64,000 nt of DNA from Paenarthrobacter ilicis (GCF_016907545.1 NZ_JAFBCD010000001.1:620001-684000), one strand, 5' to 3'; positions 35,429 to 44,698 are shown, numbered from the stretch's first letter. The notes: a model not told the origin generated them from the letters alone. Numbers and translations: made by a program.

Positions 35429-36247
35429 TCAGGTAAGGGCGGCTATGGATTCCGTCAACGCCGCGAAGCGGGCCGGATCGGAGGGGGAGGTGCCGGCGTC
35501 GAGGTGCTCTTTGAGCCGGCGCCAGGTGCTGCGGTGTGCGGATTCGTAAAGGGTGGGCAGGAGGACGTCGCCTTGCGCGCCGGTGGCCTTGACCGTGGCC
35601 GGCCACGCCGCAACGGGTTCGGGCAGCGAAACCGTGACGCCGCCGTCGTCGGTCAATACGGTGATCACTGCCTGCGCCGGGCGGGCGTTGGACACGACGC
35701 CCTGCAGTGCCGCCGGCGCGCCATTGGCGAGAACCGCGGTGGCGGTGTAGCCCTGCGGTCCGCGGTGAAGGATGCTGAGGCGGTCCAGCGGACCGGTGAG
35801 GCGTACGACGGCGGCAAGATGGTCCGCGAACAGCTCACCCGGGTCTGTGCCCAAGGCCGCCGTGGCTACGCTGTCCAGCATCGCGGCCCGGCCGGCCATG
35901 CTGCGCACAGCCTCGGCTGCCGGGACCATGGCGGGATTGGAAGCCCACTTTTGGTCCAGGACCACGACTGCGGCGTTGCCCTGGACGGCTGCCAGGTTTT
36001 GCTGCACTGCCTGCAAGGGCCCGGTATCTTCCGGGGCAGGGCTGACCACCACCACCGCGCGGATGCCTGAGGTGATGGCTTCGATCGCTTCGGTCACCCA
36101 GCCGGGAGTTCCGTGCAGCACCTGAACATCCGGTACCGAACCGGGGGCGGCCGGAGTGAACGACTCGGGAAGGCTGGCGATGGCAAGTGCTACGGCGCCT
36201 GCCTGCTGGGCCTGGACGGTTGCCCCCACCGTGTATGGGCGGTTCAT
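35429..36247 (-). CDS. Degenerate Gfo/Idh/MocA-like companion protein of unknown function
   Basis: A 272-aa cytosolic protein with no recognisable cofactor motif. Its second half resembles the C-terminal domain of Gfo/Idh/MocA enzymes: a beta-rich section (TVSLPEPVAAWPATVKATGAQGDVLLP) then YESAHRSTWRRLKEHLDAGTSP and ALTESIAAL. The first half looks like a Rossmann-type alternation of strands and helices (AVVVVSPAPED, NAAVVVLDQKW) without the GxGxxG and EKP motifs. The ATG overlaps the stop of the upstream dehydrogenase gene by 4 bases. A non-catalytic partner or a specificity subunit is possible (inference). Confidence 0.65.
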   Translation of the reverse strand: MNRPYTVGATVQAQQAGAVALAIASLPESFTPAAPGSVPDVQVLHGTPGWVTEAIEAITSGIRAVVVVSPAPEDTGPLQAVQQNLAAVQGNAAVVVLDQKWASNPAMVPAAEAVRSMAGRAAMLDSVATAALGTDPGELFADHLAAVVRLTGPLDRLSILHRGPQGYTATAVLANGAPAALQGVVSNARPAQAVITVLTDDGGVTVSLPEPVAAWPATVKATGAQGDVLLPTLYESAHRSTWRRLKEHLDAGTSPSDPARFAALTESIAALT

Positions 36248-37323
36248 GAGCGCGCTCCAGTGGTTTCGCGGGTTTCCACTGCTGCCACTGTGGCATCCGC
36301 AATTGCCAGGGCGAAAGTCAGATCGTCAATCAGTGTCTTGGCTGAAGGCGGCTGCTTTTCCCCGGTAGCCAGGGCTGCAAGTTCACGCCATTCACCCTCG
36401 TAGCCGTTGTGGTCGTAGGGACCCAGCACCGTTGCGCGCGTTCCCTGGGAGAGCGTGGCAACCGCTGAGCCTGCCTGCACGTAAGAAGGAGTGAAGTCGA
36501 TCCGGAGGGCCTCATGGTCCGAGATGGCTTCGAAGCTCCATTCGGGCTTCCACGTGTTGTTCATGGCTGCGCGCAGTTCAATGGAACGGGTGGGTGTGCG
36601 CAGGGAGATGACGTAACAGAACGGGCGTACGTGGCGGGCCTGAAGTACCTCTACCTGGTGGAAGTCGGGGGTGAACCGGCGGACCAGCGGGAGGTCGTGG
36701 ATGGCCAGGCCCATGACGCCGCCACGGAGTGCGCCCTTGATAACGTCCGGATCCGTGTAGTCCGGAGCTGTCCCGGCCGGGCGGGTGATGATCTCGGTGG
36801 CGAAGTCTTCAAACCGGGCGTTGGGCGGAAGGACGATCGAGGAGCGGATGGTGTGTGCCGTCTCCGGCAGGTCATCCCAGTTGTCCTGGGCGGCGAGCCA
36901 GCCCGGATCGAACGTGTGCATGGCACCCACGATGATCGGTACTCCGGTTTCCTCGCTGACGGCGGAGATGCGGGCAGCTTCCTCGGCGTTCATGGCGAAG
37001 GGCTTCTCGCAGAGGACTGCTTTCTTGCCGGCGCGGCAGGCGGCGATGACCTGTTCGGCGTGGAACTGGTGTGGGCTGCAGATGGCCACGATCTCAACGG
37101 CGGGATCGCCCAGCAGGGCATCGATGCTGGTGCTGTGCGAGGCACCGACGCGGGCTGCTACGGACTCAGCTACGGCGGGGTCCACGTCCATGATGTGGCG
37201 GACGGTGAGGATGTCGCCCAGTCGGGCGAGGGACGGCAAGTGAATGGCTTGGGTGACAGGGCCGGCGCCGAGAATGCCGACACCCAGCGGTGGGGCGGCG
37301 TCTGTGTGGCTGGACAAGTTCAT
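36244..37323 (-). CDS. Gfo/Idh/MocA family oxidoreductase (copy 1, first gene of operon)
   Basis: A 359-aa NAD(P)-dependent dehydrogenase. The nucleotide fold is LGVGILGAGPVTQAIHLPSL near residue 13. ICSPHQFHAEQVI precedes the catalytic EKP motif in VLCEKPFAMNAEEAARI. GGVMGLAIHDLPLVRRF near residue 205 holds the conserved His-Asp pair. It is the promoter-proximal gene of the operon, divergent from the ROK regulator, and overlaps the degenerate companion gene by 4 bases. Confidence 0.9.
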   Translation of the reverse strand: MNLSSHTDAAPPLGVGILGAGPVTQAIHLPSLARLGDILTVRHIMDVDPAVAESVAARVGASHSTSIDALLGDPAVEIVAICSPHQFHAEQVIAACRAGKKAVLCEKPFAMNAEEAARISAVSEETGVPIIVGAMHTFDPGWLAAQDNWDDLPETAHTIRSSIVLPPNARFEDFATEIITRPAGTAPDYTDPDVIKGALRGGVMGLAIHDLPLVRRFTPDFHQVEVLQARHVRPFCYVISLRTPTRSIELRAAMNNTWKPEWSFEAISDHEALRIDFTPSYVQAGSAVATLSQGTRATVLGPYDHNGYEGEWRELAALATGEKQPPSAKTLIDDLTFALAIADATVAAVETRETTGARS

Positions 37324-37372
37324 TTACCTCTTCGTAAGCGGACCAATGTGCTGCTCATCACAACCTAGGGGG

Positions 37373-37398
37373 ACTTTTGCCGAGCGTCAAGCAAAAGT
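37373..37398. promoter_or_regulatory. Inverted repeat between the sugar operon and its ROK regulator
   Basis: ACTTTTGC (37373-37380) and GCAAAAGT (37391-37398) are perfect 8-base arms with a 10-base spacer. A further half-site AAACTTCTGC lies at about 37414. The site is 50 bases from the dehydrogenase start and 64 bases from the ROK start, so it probably controls both. Confidence 0.6.
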
Positions 37399-37461
37399 TG
37401 AAATATTCCCGACAAACTTCTGCTGCATGACACGCATAAGCAATCGTGCTTCACTAAAGGC

Positions 37462-38679
37462 ATGACAACCGCCACTGCCCACGACGCCGGGAATGCCTCC
37501 GTCCAGGAGTCCGGCAATCTCTCGCGGGCCGGCGATCTCTTCCAACTCCTTCGCGACGGCCAAGCCCGCACACGGGCCGAGCTCGCAGTCACCACCGGAC
37601 TGGCCCGTTCAACGGTCGCCTCACGCATCGATGCCCTCATCAATTCCGGGCTGGTGGGCCCCGCAGGTGAGGCCAGCTCCAGCGGCGGCAGGCCGCCGTC
37701 GCGCTTTGCCTTCAACCCCGCCGCGCGCGTCGTCCTGGCCATCGACGTCGGCGCCACCCACGTGATTGTTGCCGTCACTGACCTCAGCGGCAGCATCCTC
37801 GCCGAGCGGCGACTCGCGCAGGAAGTCGCCGACGGACCTGAGGTGGTCCTGGGCCGCGTCGTCTCCGCAGGCCGCGAGCTCCTGGCGGAGGCGGGCCGCG
37901 AACCCGGCGACCTCGCCGGTATGGGCATAGGATTGCCCGGACCTGTTGAGCACGACACCGGGCGGCCGGTGAAGCCGCCGATCATGCCCGGATGGGACGG
38001 ATTCGACGTCGTCACGTACGTTCAGCGCTCGCTGCCGGTTCCCGTGTTGGTGGACAACGACGTCAACATCATGGCCCTCGGCGAACGAACATCCTACTGG
38101 CCGGACCACGACAATTTCCTGTTCATCAAGGTCGCCACCGGCATCGGTGCCGGCATCATCAGCAGCGGCCAGCTGCAGCGCGGAGCCAACGGTACGGCCG
38201 GCGACCTCGGCCACGTGCGCGTGCCCCGGGGCGACGACGTCCTTTGCCGGTGTGGCAACCACGGCTGCCTCGAGGCGCTCGCCTCAGGTCCCGCCGTCGC
38301 GCGTCAACTGCATGCCCAAGGGCTGGAAGCTTCCACCGGTGCTGATGTCCTGCGGCTGGTGGGCGAAGGAAACCTGCAAGCCATCCAGGCATTGCGGCAG
38401 GCGGGCCGTGATGTTGGCGATGTGCTGGCCACCGTGGTCAACCTGCTCAATCCGTCCATGATCATCATCGGCGGAAGCGTGGGAGAAGCCGGCGAGCACC
38501 TGGTGGCCGGTATCCGGGAAGTGGTCTACCGGCGCTCCCTGCCGCTGGCCACGACGCACCTGCGGATCGGCATCTCCATGGCCGGAGACCGCGCAGCCAT
38601 CCTTGGCGCCAGCCAGATGGTGACGCAGTACGTGCTTTCCCCGGCCGTGATCGAGTCCACGCTGCAGGCTACGGGCTAA
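37462..38679 (+). CDS. ROK family transcriptional regulator
   Basis: A 405-aa NagC/XylR-type regulator. The N-terminal winged helix is at about residues 28-75 (ARTRAELAVTTGLARSTVASRIDALINSGLV). The ROK sugar-kinase-like domain follows, with VLAIDVGATHVIVAVTDLSG, VDNDVNIMALGE, and the zinc-binding CRCGNHGCLEALASG near residue 255. It is divergent from the twelve-gene sugar operon with a 138-base gap containing an inverted repeat. It should repress that operon until its sugar ligand binds. Confidence 0.92.
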   Translation: MTTATAHDAGNASVQESGNLSRAGDLFQLLRDGQARTRAELAVTTGLARSTVASRIDALINSGLVGPAGEASSSGGRPPSRFAFNPAARVVLAIDVGATHVIVAVTDLSGSILAERRLAQEVADGPEVVLGRVVSAGRELLAEAGREPGDLAGMGIGLPGPVEHDTGRPVKPPIMPGWDGFDVVTYVQRSLPVPVLVDNDVNIMALGERTSYWPDHDNFLFIKVATGIGAGIISSGQLQRGANGTAGDLGHVRVPRGDDVLCRCGNHGCLEALASGPAVARQLHAQGLEASTGADVLRLVGEGNLQAIQALRQAGRDVGDVLATVVNLLNPSMIIIGGSVGEAGEHLVAGIREVVYRRSLPLATTHLRIGISMAGDRAAILGASQMVTQYVLSPAVIESTLQATG

Positions 38680-38720
38680 GTCTTGTTTGTGACCGGCCGC
38701 CCAGCGCCGGCGTGATAGCA

Positions 38721-39923
38721 ATGAAAGCAATGTCTACTTTCTTCGCTAAAATTCCCCGCGGCTGGCTCATCCTCGCATGCATCGGCCTCATCGCACTCAA
38801 CATGCGCGGACCCTTTGTGGCTGTGGCGCCCGTGGTGGACTCGTTGCGGCAGGATCTGGGATTCTCGCCTGTTGAGCTGGGGCTGCTCACCGGCATTCCC
38901 GTGCTTTGCTTTTCCCTGGCCTCGCCCTTGGCTTCCTTGGCCGGGCGCCGCCTGGGCGCCGAATTCGCGGTAATGCTCACCCTGCTGGGTGTTCTTGCGG
39001 GCGTGGTGATCCGATCCAGCGGCGGCAGCGCCTTGGTGATGGCTGGAACGGTGATCATTGGCGTGGCCATCACCATCGGGAATATCGCCGTGCCGCTCAT
39101 CATCCGGCGTGACTTCGCACCGCGACGCCAGGCCACCGCCATGGGCGTCTACACGGCGGCGCTGAACATCGGATCCTTCCTCACTTCAGTGGCCACAGCG
39201 CCGCTGGCTGAGTTGGTGGGCTGGCGCCTCGCATTGGCGGCGAGTGCCCTGTTGGCGTTGGCCGCCATCGTGTTCTGGGTGCCCACTGTTGGTGCTCGCC
39301 GCGCGTTGGTACCCGCTGCGGTTCCATTACCCGTCGGTTCCGCGTCCGGTCCCGTTGCGGGTGTCCGCTGGCTGACCGTGGGCCTGACACTCGGCTTCGC
39401 CGGCCAGGCCTTTTCCTACTACGGCGTCACCGCGTGGCTGCCGAGTTTTCTCTCCGACGAACTCGCCATGGGCACCGCCCAGGCCGGCGCGGGTTCCTCG
39501 CTCTTCCAGATCTTCGCGATCGTGGGCGGCCTGGGCGTGCCACTCTTGGCCCGTTTCGCCAGTACGACGACGGTTGCGGTCACCTTGAGCGCGTTGTGGC
39601 TGGCGGTTCCTGTGGGACTGCTGCTGGCTCCCGGCTTGTGGTGGGTGTGGTCCTCGCTGGGCGGGGTGGCCCAAGGCGGTGGCATCACGGTGATCTTCAT
39701 TGCCATCATCAAGTTCGCCCAATCCCAGGCAGCCGCCGGAAGGATGTCCGCCGTGGTGCAGGGGGTGGGTTACTGCTTTGCTGCCTTGGCTCCCACCATT
39801 GTTGGCTACGTGCACAGCGTGACCGACGGCTGGACTGTCCCCCTGCTGGTGATCCTCGGCTCGGTGCTCGCGTTCTGCGTATGCACCACGTTGTCCGTGC
39901 GCTGGGTGTCCCGGCAGGGTTAG
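38721..39923 (+). CDS. MFS transporter, CynX/NimT type
   Basis: A 400-aa membrane protein with 12 predicted helices. The opening KIPRGWLILACIGLIALNMRGPFVAVAPVVD and the central QATAMGVYTAALNIGSFLTS match the CynX/NimT cyanate or nitroimidazole-type branch of the major facilitator superfamily. The exact start is uncertain: ATG at 38721 and ATG at 38730 are both possible, and GTG at 38712 opens the frame. It follows the ROK gene by about 40 bases but is probably unrelated in function. A long palindrome overlaps its stop. Confidence 0.88.
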   Translation: MKAMSTFFAKIPRGWLILACIGLIALNMRGPFVAVAPVVDSLRQDLGFSPVELGLLTGIPVLCFSLASPLASLAGRRLGAEFAVMLTLLGVLAGVVIRSSGGSALVMAGTVIIGVAITIGNIAVPLIIRRDFAPRRQATAMGVYTAALNIGSFLTSVATAPLAELVGWRLALAASALLALAAIVFWVPTVGARRALVPAAVPLPVGSASGPVAGVRWLTVGLTLGFAGQAFSYYGVTAWLPSFLSDELAMGTAQAGAGSSLFQIFAIVGGLGVPLLARFASTTTVAVTLSALWLAVPVGLLLAPGLWWVWSSLGGVAQGGGITVIFIAIIKFAQSQAAAGRMSAVVQGVGYCFAALAPTIVGYVHSVTDGWTVPLLVILGSVLAFCVCTTLSVRWVSRQG

Positions 39924-39999
39924 CCCCGCTGCTGGGCTGCCTCCCCGGCGGTCGGGGTCACTTGTTGCGAAGAGTGCAGGCAGCCCAGCGTCGGGGCTT
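39922..39999. repeat. Long imperfect palindrome between the MFS gene and aceB
   Basis: AGCCCCGCTGCTGGGCTGCCT (39922-39942, begins in the stop codon) pairs with AGGCAGCCCAGCGTCGGGGCT (39978-39998) with only two mismatches around a 35-base loop. Both flanking genes end here, so it may be a bidirectional terminator or a dispersed repeat. Confidence 0.8.
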
Positions 40000-40026
40000 G
40001 ATGTGTCGCTTCCTCAGGTCCTGGAC

Positions 40027-41679
40027 CTAGGCTGCGACGAGTTCCTCATTCGTGGCGTCTTCCTTGGCCTCGGTGAGGAAACGGGCGTAGGCCGGGATGG
40101 TCAGGAAGGTGGGGAATTCCTCTGCCAGCGTGACTTCCTCGAAGATGGCGCGGGCGTCGGCAAAACGGTCGCCGTCGAACCTCTCCAGGCGGGCGTATTC
40201 CTCATCCAACATGTCCTCCACCCACTGCGCGGTGATGATATCGCCGTGGTCCGTGATGGCGTGGGAGTGGATCCACTGCCACAGCTGGGAGCGGGAGATC
40301 TCGGCTGTGGCGGCGTCTTCCATGAGGTTGTGGATGGCCACAGCCCCGTTGCCGCGCAGCCAGGACTCGATGTAGCGGATGCCGACCTCGATGTTCAACC
40401 GAATCCCGCCCTCGGTGATGGTGCCCTCGGTGCTGGCGATGTCGATCAGCGCGCGGTCATCCGGGGTGACGTCCTCGCGGGAGCGGTCCAACTGGTTGGG
40501 CTTGTTGCCCAGCACCTTGTCAAAGACCTCGCGTGCCACGGGCACCAGGTCAGGGTGGGCCACCCAGGAACCATCAAAGCCGTCGTTGGCTTCACGGGTC
40601 TTGTCGGCACGGACCTTCTCAAACGACGCGGTGTTGGCGGCCTCGTCCTTCCTGTTCGGGACCGCTGCTGCCATGCCCCCAATAGCCATGGCGCCGCGGC
40701 GGTGGCAGGCCCGGACCAACTGCTCGGTGTAGGCCCGCATAAAGGGCTGGGTCATGGTCACCTGGCCACGGTCCGGGAGTACGAAACGCGGGCCACGGGT
40801 TCGGAAGTTCTTGATCAGCGAGAAGATGTAGTCCCACCTGCCGGCATTCAAACCGCTCGCGTGGTCCCGCAGTTCGTAGAGGATTTCTTCCATCTCGAAG
40901 GCGGCCGTGATGGTTTCGATCAGTACCGTGGCGCGGATGGTGCCCTGCGGGATACCCAGCAGATCCTGCGCCAGGACGAAGATGTCGTTCCACAGCCGGG
41001 CTTCGAGGTGGTTCTCGATCTTTGGCAGGTAGAAGTACGGGCCCTTGCCCTGGGCCAGAAGGCGGCGTGCGTTGTGGAAGAAGAACAGCCCGAAGTCCAC
41101 AATGCCGCCGGCGATCGGCTTCCCGTCAATCAGCATGTGCTTCTCCGGCAGGTGCCAGCCACGCGGACGGACCACCATGGTGGGCAGGTCCTCGGCGGAC
41201 TTGAGCTTGTACTCCTTGCCCTCGGGGGTTGTGAAATCGATCCGGCGCTCCAGCGCATCGGTCAGGTTCAGCTGGCCCTGGATGACGTTGCGCCACGTCG
41301 GCGTGGACGAATCCTCCATGTCAGCCAGCCACACCTTGGCGCCGGAGTTCAACGCATTGATGGTCATCTTCCTATCCACCGGCCCCGTGATCTCAACGCG
41401 ACGATCTTCCAAACCAGGTGCCGGGGGAGCGACCCGCCACGACGGATCATTGCGGATGCCCTCGGTCTGCGGCAGGAACCGCGGATCCTGGCCCGCTGAA
41501 ATCTGGTTGCGGCGGGCGTGCCGTGCCTGCATCAGCTCCTGACGACGATCGGCAGTAGCCCGGTGCAGCTTGCCGATGAATTCAAGGGCGTCAGGGGTGA
41601 GGACCTCGTTCTGCCGGCAAATGGGCTGCGCGGTGATGGTGATGCCATTGATAGTGAAGTTGTCAGTGAAGCTGTTCAT
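40027..41679 (-). CDS. aceB: Malate synthase A
   Basis: A 550-aa enzyme that condenses glyoxylate with acetyl-CoA in the glyoxylate shunt. The start is ATG at 41679 with AAAGGA upstream. Family segments are [23 protein letters not shown] near residue 100, [13 protein letters not shown] near 170, [22 protein letters not shown] near 260 and [13 protein letters not shown] near 287. Length and segments fit the A isoform rather than GlcB. It lies 26 bases downstream of aceA on the same strand and is probably co-transcribed. Confidence 0.97.
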   Translation of the reverse strand: MNSFTDNFTINGITITAQPICRQNEVLTPDALEFIGKLHRATADRRQELMQARHARRNQISAGQDPRFLPQTEGIRNDPSWRVAPPAPGLEDRRVEITGPVDRKMTINALNSGAKVWLADMEDSSTPTWRNVIQGQLNLTDALERRIDFTTPEGKEYKLKSAEDLPTMVVRPRGWHLPEKHMLIDGKPIAGGIVDFGLFFFHNARRLLAQGKGPYFYLPKIENHLEARLWNDIFVLAQDLLGIPQGTIRATVLIETITAAFEMEEILYELRDHASGLNAGRWDYIFSLIKNFRTRGPRFVLPDRGQVTMTQPFMRAYTEQLVRACHRRGAMAIGGMAAAVPNRKDEAANTASFEKVRADKTREANDGFDGSWVAHPDLVPVAREVFDKVLGNKPNQLDRSREDVTPDDRALIDIASTEGTITEGGIRLNIEVGIRYIESWLRGNGAVAIHNLMEDAATAEISRSQLWQWIHSHAITDHGDIITAQWVEDMLDEEYARLERFDGDRFADARAIFEEVTLAEEFPTFLTIPAYARFLTEAKEDATNEELVAA

Positions 41680-41705
41680 GGGAGTGTCCTTTCGGGCCAA
41701 GTGGG

Positions 41706-43037
41706 TTAGTGGAACTGGCCTTCTTCGGTGGATCCCACCAGGGCCAAAGTGGATGCGTTCGGGTTGAGCGCGGTTGCGATGTCGTCGAAGTAGCCGGTAC
41801 CGACTTCGCGCTGGTGCTTGGTGGCGGTGTAGCCGCGGGACTCTGAGGCGAATTCCTTTTCCTGGAGCTCGACGTACGCGCTCATGCCTTCACGGGCGTA
41901 GCCGTGGGCAAGATCGAACATCGAGTAGTTCAGGGCGTGGAAGCCGGCCAGGGTGATGAACTGGAAGGTGAAGCCCATGGCACCGAGTTCACGCTGGAAC
42001 TTGGCGATAGTGGTGTCGTCCAGGTGCTTGCGCCAGTTGAAGGACGGGGAGCAGTTGTAGGAGAGCATCTGGTCCGGGAACTCGGCCTTCACCGATTCGG
42101 CAAACTTACGGGCAAGTTCCAGGTCCGGGGTGCCGGTCTCCATCCAGATGAGGTCGGAGTACGGTGCGTAGGCCTTGGCGCGGGCGATGCAGGGTTCGAT
42201 TCCGTTGCGGACCTTGTAGAAGCCCTCGGCGGTGCGAACCGGCTGTCCACCTTCGCGGAGGATGAATTCCTGGTCGCGCTCGTCAACGTCGGACGTGATC
42301 AGGGTTGCTGCTTCGGCGTCGGTGCGGGCGATGACCACCGTGGGGGTGTCGGCGACGTCGGCTGCCAGGCGCGCTGCGTTCAGGGTCCGGATGTGCTGCT
42401 GGGTGGGGATGAGGACCTTGCCGCCCAGGTGGCCACACTTCTTTTCGGAAGCGAGCTGATCTTCCCAGTGAACGCCCGAGGCGCCGGCGGTGATCATGGA
42501 TTTCATGAGTTCGTAGGCGTTGAGCGGGCCACCGAAACCGGCTTCGGCATCGGCGACGATCGGGACCAGCCAGTCGTCAACTGTCTTGACGCCCTCGGCG
42601 TACTCGATCTGGTCTGCGCGGAGCAGGGCGTTGTTGATGCGGCGGACAACCTGCGGTACCGAGTTTGCCGGGTACAGGGACTGGTCCGGGTAGGTCTGGC
42701 CCGAGAGGTTGGCGTCAGCGGCAACCTGCCAACCGGACAGGTAGATGGCGCGGAGGCCGGCCTTGACCTGCTGAACGGCCTGGTTTCCGGTGAGTGCGCC
42801 GAGGGCGTTGGTGTAGCCGCCAGTGGGAGCTTCTTCGGTCAGTTGCTTCCAGAGCTTCTCCGAACCGCGGCGGGCCAAGGTGTGCTCTTCGGAGACGCGA
42901 CCGCGGAGGCGGACGACGTCGGTGGCCGAGTAATCACGGGTGACGCCCTCCCACCGCGGGTTGGCGGACCATTCAAGTTCCAGCTCTGCTGCCTGCTGCT
43001 CGGCGGAACGTTCTGCTGGTTCAAACGATGCGGTCAT
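41706..43037 (-). CDS. aceA: Isocitrate lyase
   Basis: A 443-aa enzyme that splits isocitrate to glyoxylate and succinate. The start is ATG at 43037, with AGGAGA 5 bases upstream; the longer open frame is not family-like. The catalytic loop is [13 protein letters not shown] near residue 195, with the general-acid cysteine. Other signatures are [10 protein letters not shown] (Mg-binding) and [11 protein letters not shown]. It is the first gene of the aceA-aceB operon and is divergent from the ramB gene 147-200 bases away. Confidence 0.97.
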   Translation of the reverse strand: MTASFEPAERSAEQQAAELELEWSANPRWEGVTRDYSATDVVRLRGRVSEEHTLARRGSEKLWKQLTEEAPTGGYTNALGALTGNQAVQQVKAGLRAIYLSGWQVAADANLSGQTYPDQSLYPANSVPQVVRRINNALLRADQIEYAEGVKTVDDWLVPIVADAEAGFGGPLNAYELMKSMITAGASGVHWEDQLASEKKCGHLGGKVLIPTQQHIRTLNAARLAADVADTPTVVIARTDAEAATLITSDVDERDQEFILREGGQPVRTAEGFYKVRNGIEPCIARAKAYAPYSDLIWMETGTPDLELARKFAESVKAEFPDQMLSYNCSPSFNWRKHLDDTTIAKFQRELGAMGFTFQFITLAGFHALNYSMFDLAHGYAREGMSAYVELQEKEFASESRGYTATKHQREVGTGYFDDIATALNPNASTLALVGSTEEGQFH

Positions 43038-43141
43038 TGCATGTCTCCTTGATGGGTGCCCGGGCCGGCCTCTGTTGCGCCTTTGCGGCATCGGCCGGCT
43101 TGTCCGGGGTCTGTATTTCTTTTTCGTAAGACCTACTTTTC

Positions 43142-43192
43142 TGCACTTCCAAGGGGGTTACTAGAGGAAAACCATGGAAAGAAATGCACTTC
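43142..43192. promoter_or_regulatory. Repeated TGCACTTC half-sites between aceA and ramB
   Basis: TGCACTTC occurs at 43142-43149 and at 43185-43192, 43 bases apart (four helical turns). Both are preceded by A/T-rich runs. They lie in the only gap between the glyoxylate genes and their presumed regulator, so they are candidate RamB sites. The match to the published Corynebacterium RamB motif (AAACTTTGCAAA type) is weak. Confidence 0.35.
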
Positions 43193-43236
43193 TTCGCGTA
43201 TTCTCAAGAAATGTCGCCTTCAAGCTGGAATCGTGA
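43174..43236 (+). CDS. Possible 20-aa leader peptide upstream of ramB
   Basis: A short frame MERNALLRVFSRNVAFKLES with the strongest ribosome-binding site in the intergenic region (AGAGGA, 5 bases before its ATG). It overlaps the annotated N-terminus of RamB in another frame and stops 4 bases before an in-frame GTG of ramB at 43241. It may be chance. If used, it would couple ramB translation to its own. Confidence 0.3.
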   Translation: MERNALLRVFSRNVAFKLES

Positions 43237-44698
43237 AGTAGTGTCGCCGTCGTCGTCGCCTGCGTCCCCCGAACTGGATGTGATCAGCCTGGGCCGCCGC
43301 GTGCGGCATCTCCGCAAGCAGGCCGGGCTGACGCTGGACGACTTGAGTGCTGCCGTCGGGACCGCGCCCAGCCAGCTGAGCCTGATCGAAAACGGCAAGC
43401 GCGAACCTAAACTGGGGCTGCTGCAGCAGCTGGCAGCGTCCCTCAATGTGAGCATCGACCAGTTGCTGGGGGCGGAGCCACCGAGCCGCCGCGCGGCCCT
43501 GGAAATCGAGCTTGAAAGGTACCAGCGCGGACCGCTGTATGAATCTTTGAATCTCCCCAGAATCCGCATCAGCTCGCGGCTTCCGCTGGAAGTCCTCGAA
43601 TCGCAGGTGGGTCTGCTCCATGAGCTGGAGCGCAAACTCAACGAGCAGGCCGCGACGCCGGAAGAAGCCCGCCGCGCGAACGGCGAACTGCGTGCCATGA
43701 TGCGGGAGCGCGGCAACTACTTCCCGGAGTATGAAGCCGAGGCGCAAAAGGTCCTTAAGGGCGTTGGCTACACCACCGGGCCGCTGAGCCAGCACGTGAT
43801 CGCGGACATCGCCGAAAACCTGGGTTTCTCCCTGCATCACGTGGGGGATTTGCCGCACTCGACGCGCTCGGTGACCGACTTGAAGAACCGCAGAATTTAT
43901 CTCACGCAGAACCAGCGGCAGGACCACGATCCCCGATCCGTGCTGCTCCAGGCGCTGGGGCACTACGTTCTGGGGCATGAGACGCCGCGCAATTATGGTG
44001 ACTTCCTGGCACAACGGGTTGCCACCAACTACTTTGCCGCGGCACTGCTTCTACCTGAACACGCCACCCTTGAATTCCTGCAGAAGGCCAAAGCGGCCAA
44101 GGAAATTGCGGTGGAGGACATCCGGGACGCCTTTGCCGTGTCCTACGAAACGGCCGCGCACCGCTTCACCAACCTGGCCACCCAGCACCTGGGCATCACC
44201 ACGCACTTCCAGAAGACCCACCAGTCCGGCATCATCTACAAGGCCTATGAGAACGATGGCGTGAACTTCCCGCAGGACCACACCGGGGCAATCGAGGGCC
44301 AGCCATCGTGCAAGGCTTGGACCTCCCGGGCAGTGTTCGATGTGCCGGACAAGTTCAGTGCCTACAGCCAGTACACGGACACACCCTCGGGCACCTACTG
44401 GTGTACTGCCCGCACCGAACGCTCGGCCGCCGGGGAGTTTTCCCTGAGCATTGGCGTGCCGTACCAGCATGTGAAGTGGTTCCGTGGCCGGGAGACCACG
44501 GCGCGGGCCACGTCCAACTGCCCGGACCCGAATTGCTGCAAACGGCCTCCGGCTGCCTTGGCGAACGAGTGGGCCGGCAACGCGTGGCCCTCCGCGCGGG
44601 CCCACTCGCACCTGCTGGCCGCCATGCCCCCGGGTGCCTTCCCGGGCGTGGACGAGACCGAGGTGTACAGCTTCCTGGCGGCCCACTCCGAACGCTGA
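43184..44698 (+). CDS. ramB: RamB-like regulator of acetate metabolism (XRE helix-turn-helix plus ImmA-type domain)
   Basis: A 504-aa (from ATG 43184) transcriptional regulator. The XRE helix-turn-helix is at about residues 36-90 (LGRRVRHLRKQAGLTLDDLSAAVG, then SQLSLIENGKREPKLGLLQQLA). A peptidase-like ImmA/IrrE segment follows, with HYVLGH near residue 262. The C-terminal part has a Cys-rich region (CPDPNCC) near residue 447. RamB represses or activates aceA and aceB in corynebacteria and mycobacteria, and it is divergent from them here. The true start may be GTG at 43241 (485 aa), because the helix-turn-helix begins soon after. Confidence 0.9.
   Translation: MHFFAYSQEMSPSSWNREVVSPSSSPASPELDVISLGRRVRHLRKQAGLTLDDLSAAVGTAPSQLSLIENGKREPKLGLLQQLAASLNVSIDQLLGAEPPSRRAALEIELERYQRGPLYESLNLPRIRISSRLPLEVLESQVGLLHELERKLNEQAATPEEARRANGELRAMMRERGNYFPEYEAEAQKVLKGVGYTTGPLSQHVIADIAENLGFSLHHVGDLPHSTRSVTDLKNRRIYLTQNQRQDHDPRSVLLQALGHYVLGHETPRNYGDFLAQRVATNYFAAALLLPEHATLEFLQKAKAAKEIAVEDIRDAFAVSYETAAHRFTNLATQHLGITTHFQKTHQSGIIYKAYENDGVNFPQDHTGAIEGQPSCKAWTSRAVFDVPDKFSAYSQYTDTPSGTYWCTARTERSAAGEFSLSIGVPYQHVKWFRGRETTARATSNCPDPNCCKRPPAALANEWAGNAWPSARAHSHLLAAMPPGAFPGVDETEVYSFLAAHSER

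Noticed and set aside
40003-41499. 498-aa plus-strand frame across malate synthase
   Set aside because: Antisense to aceB with all family segments intact; no motif of its own.
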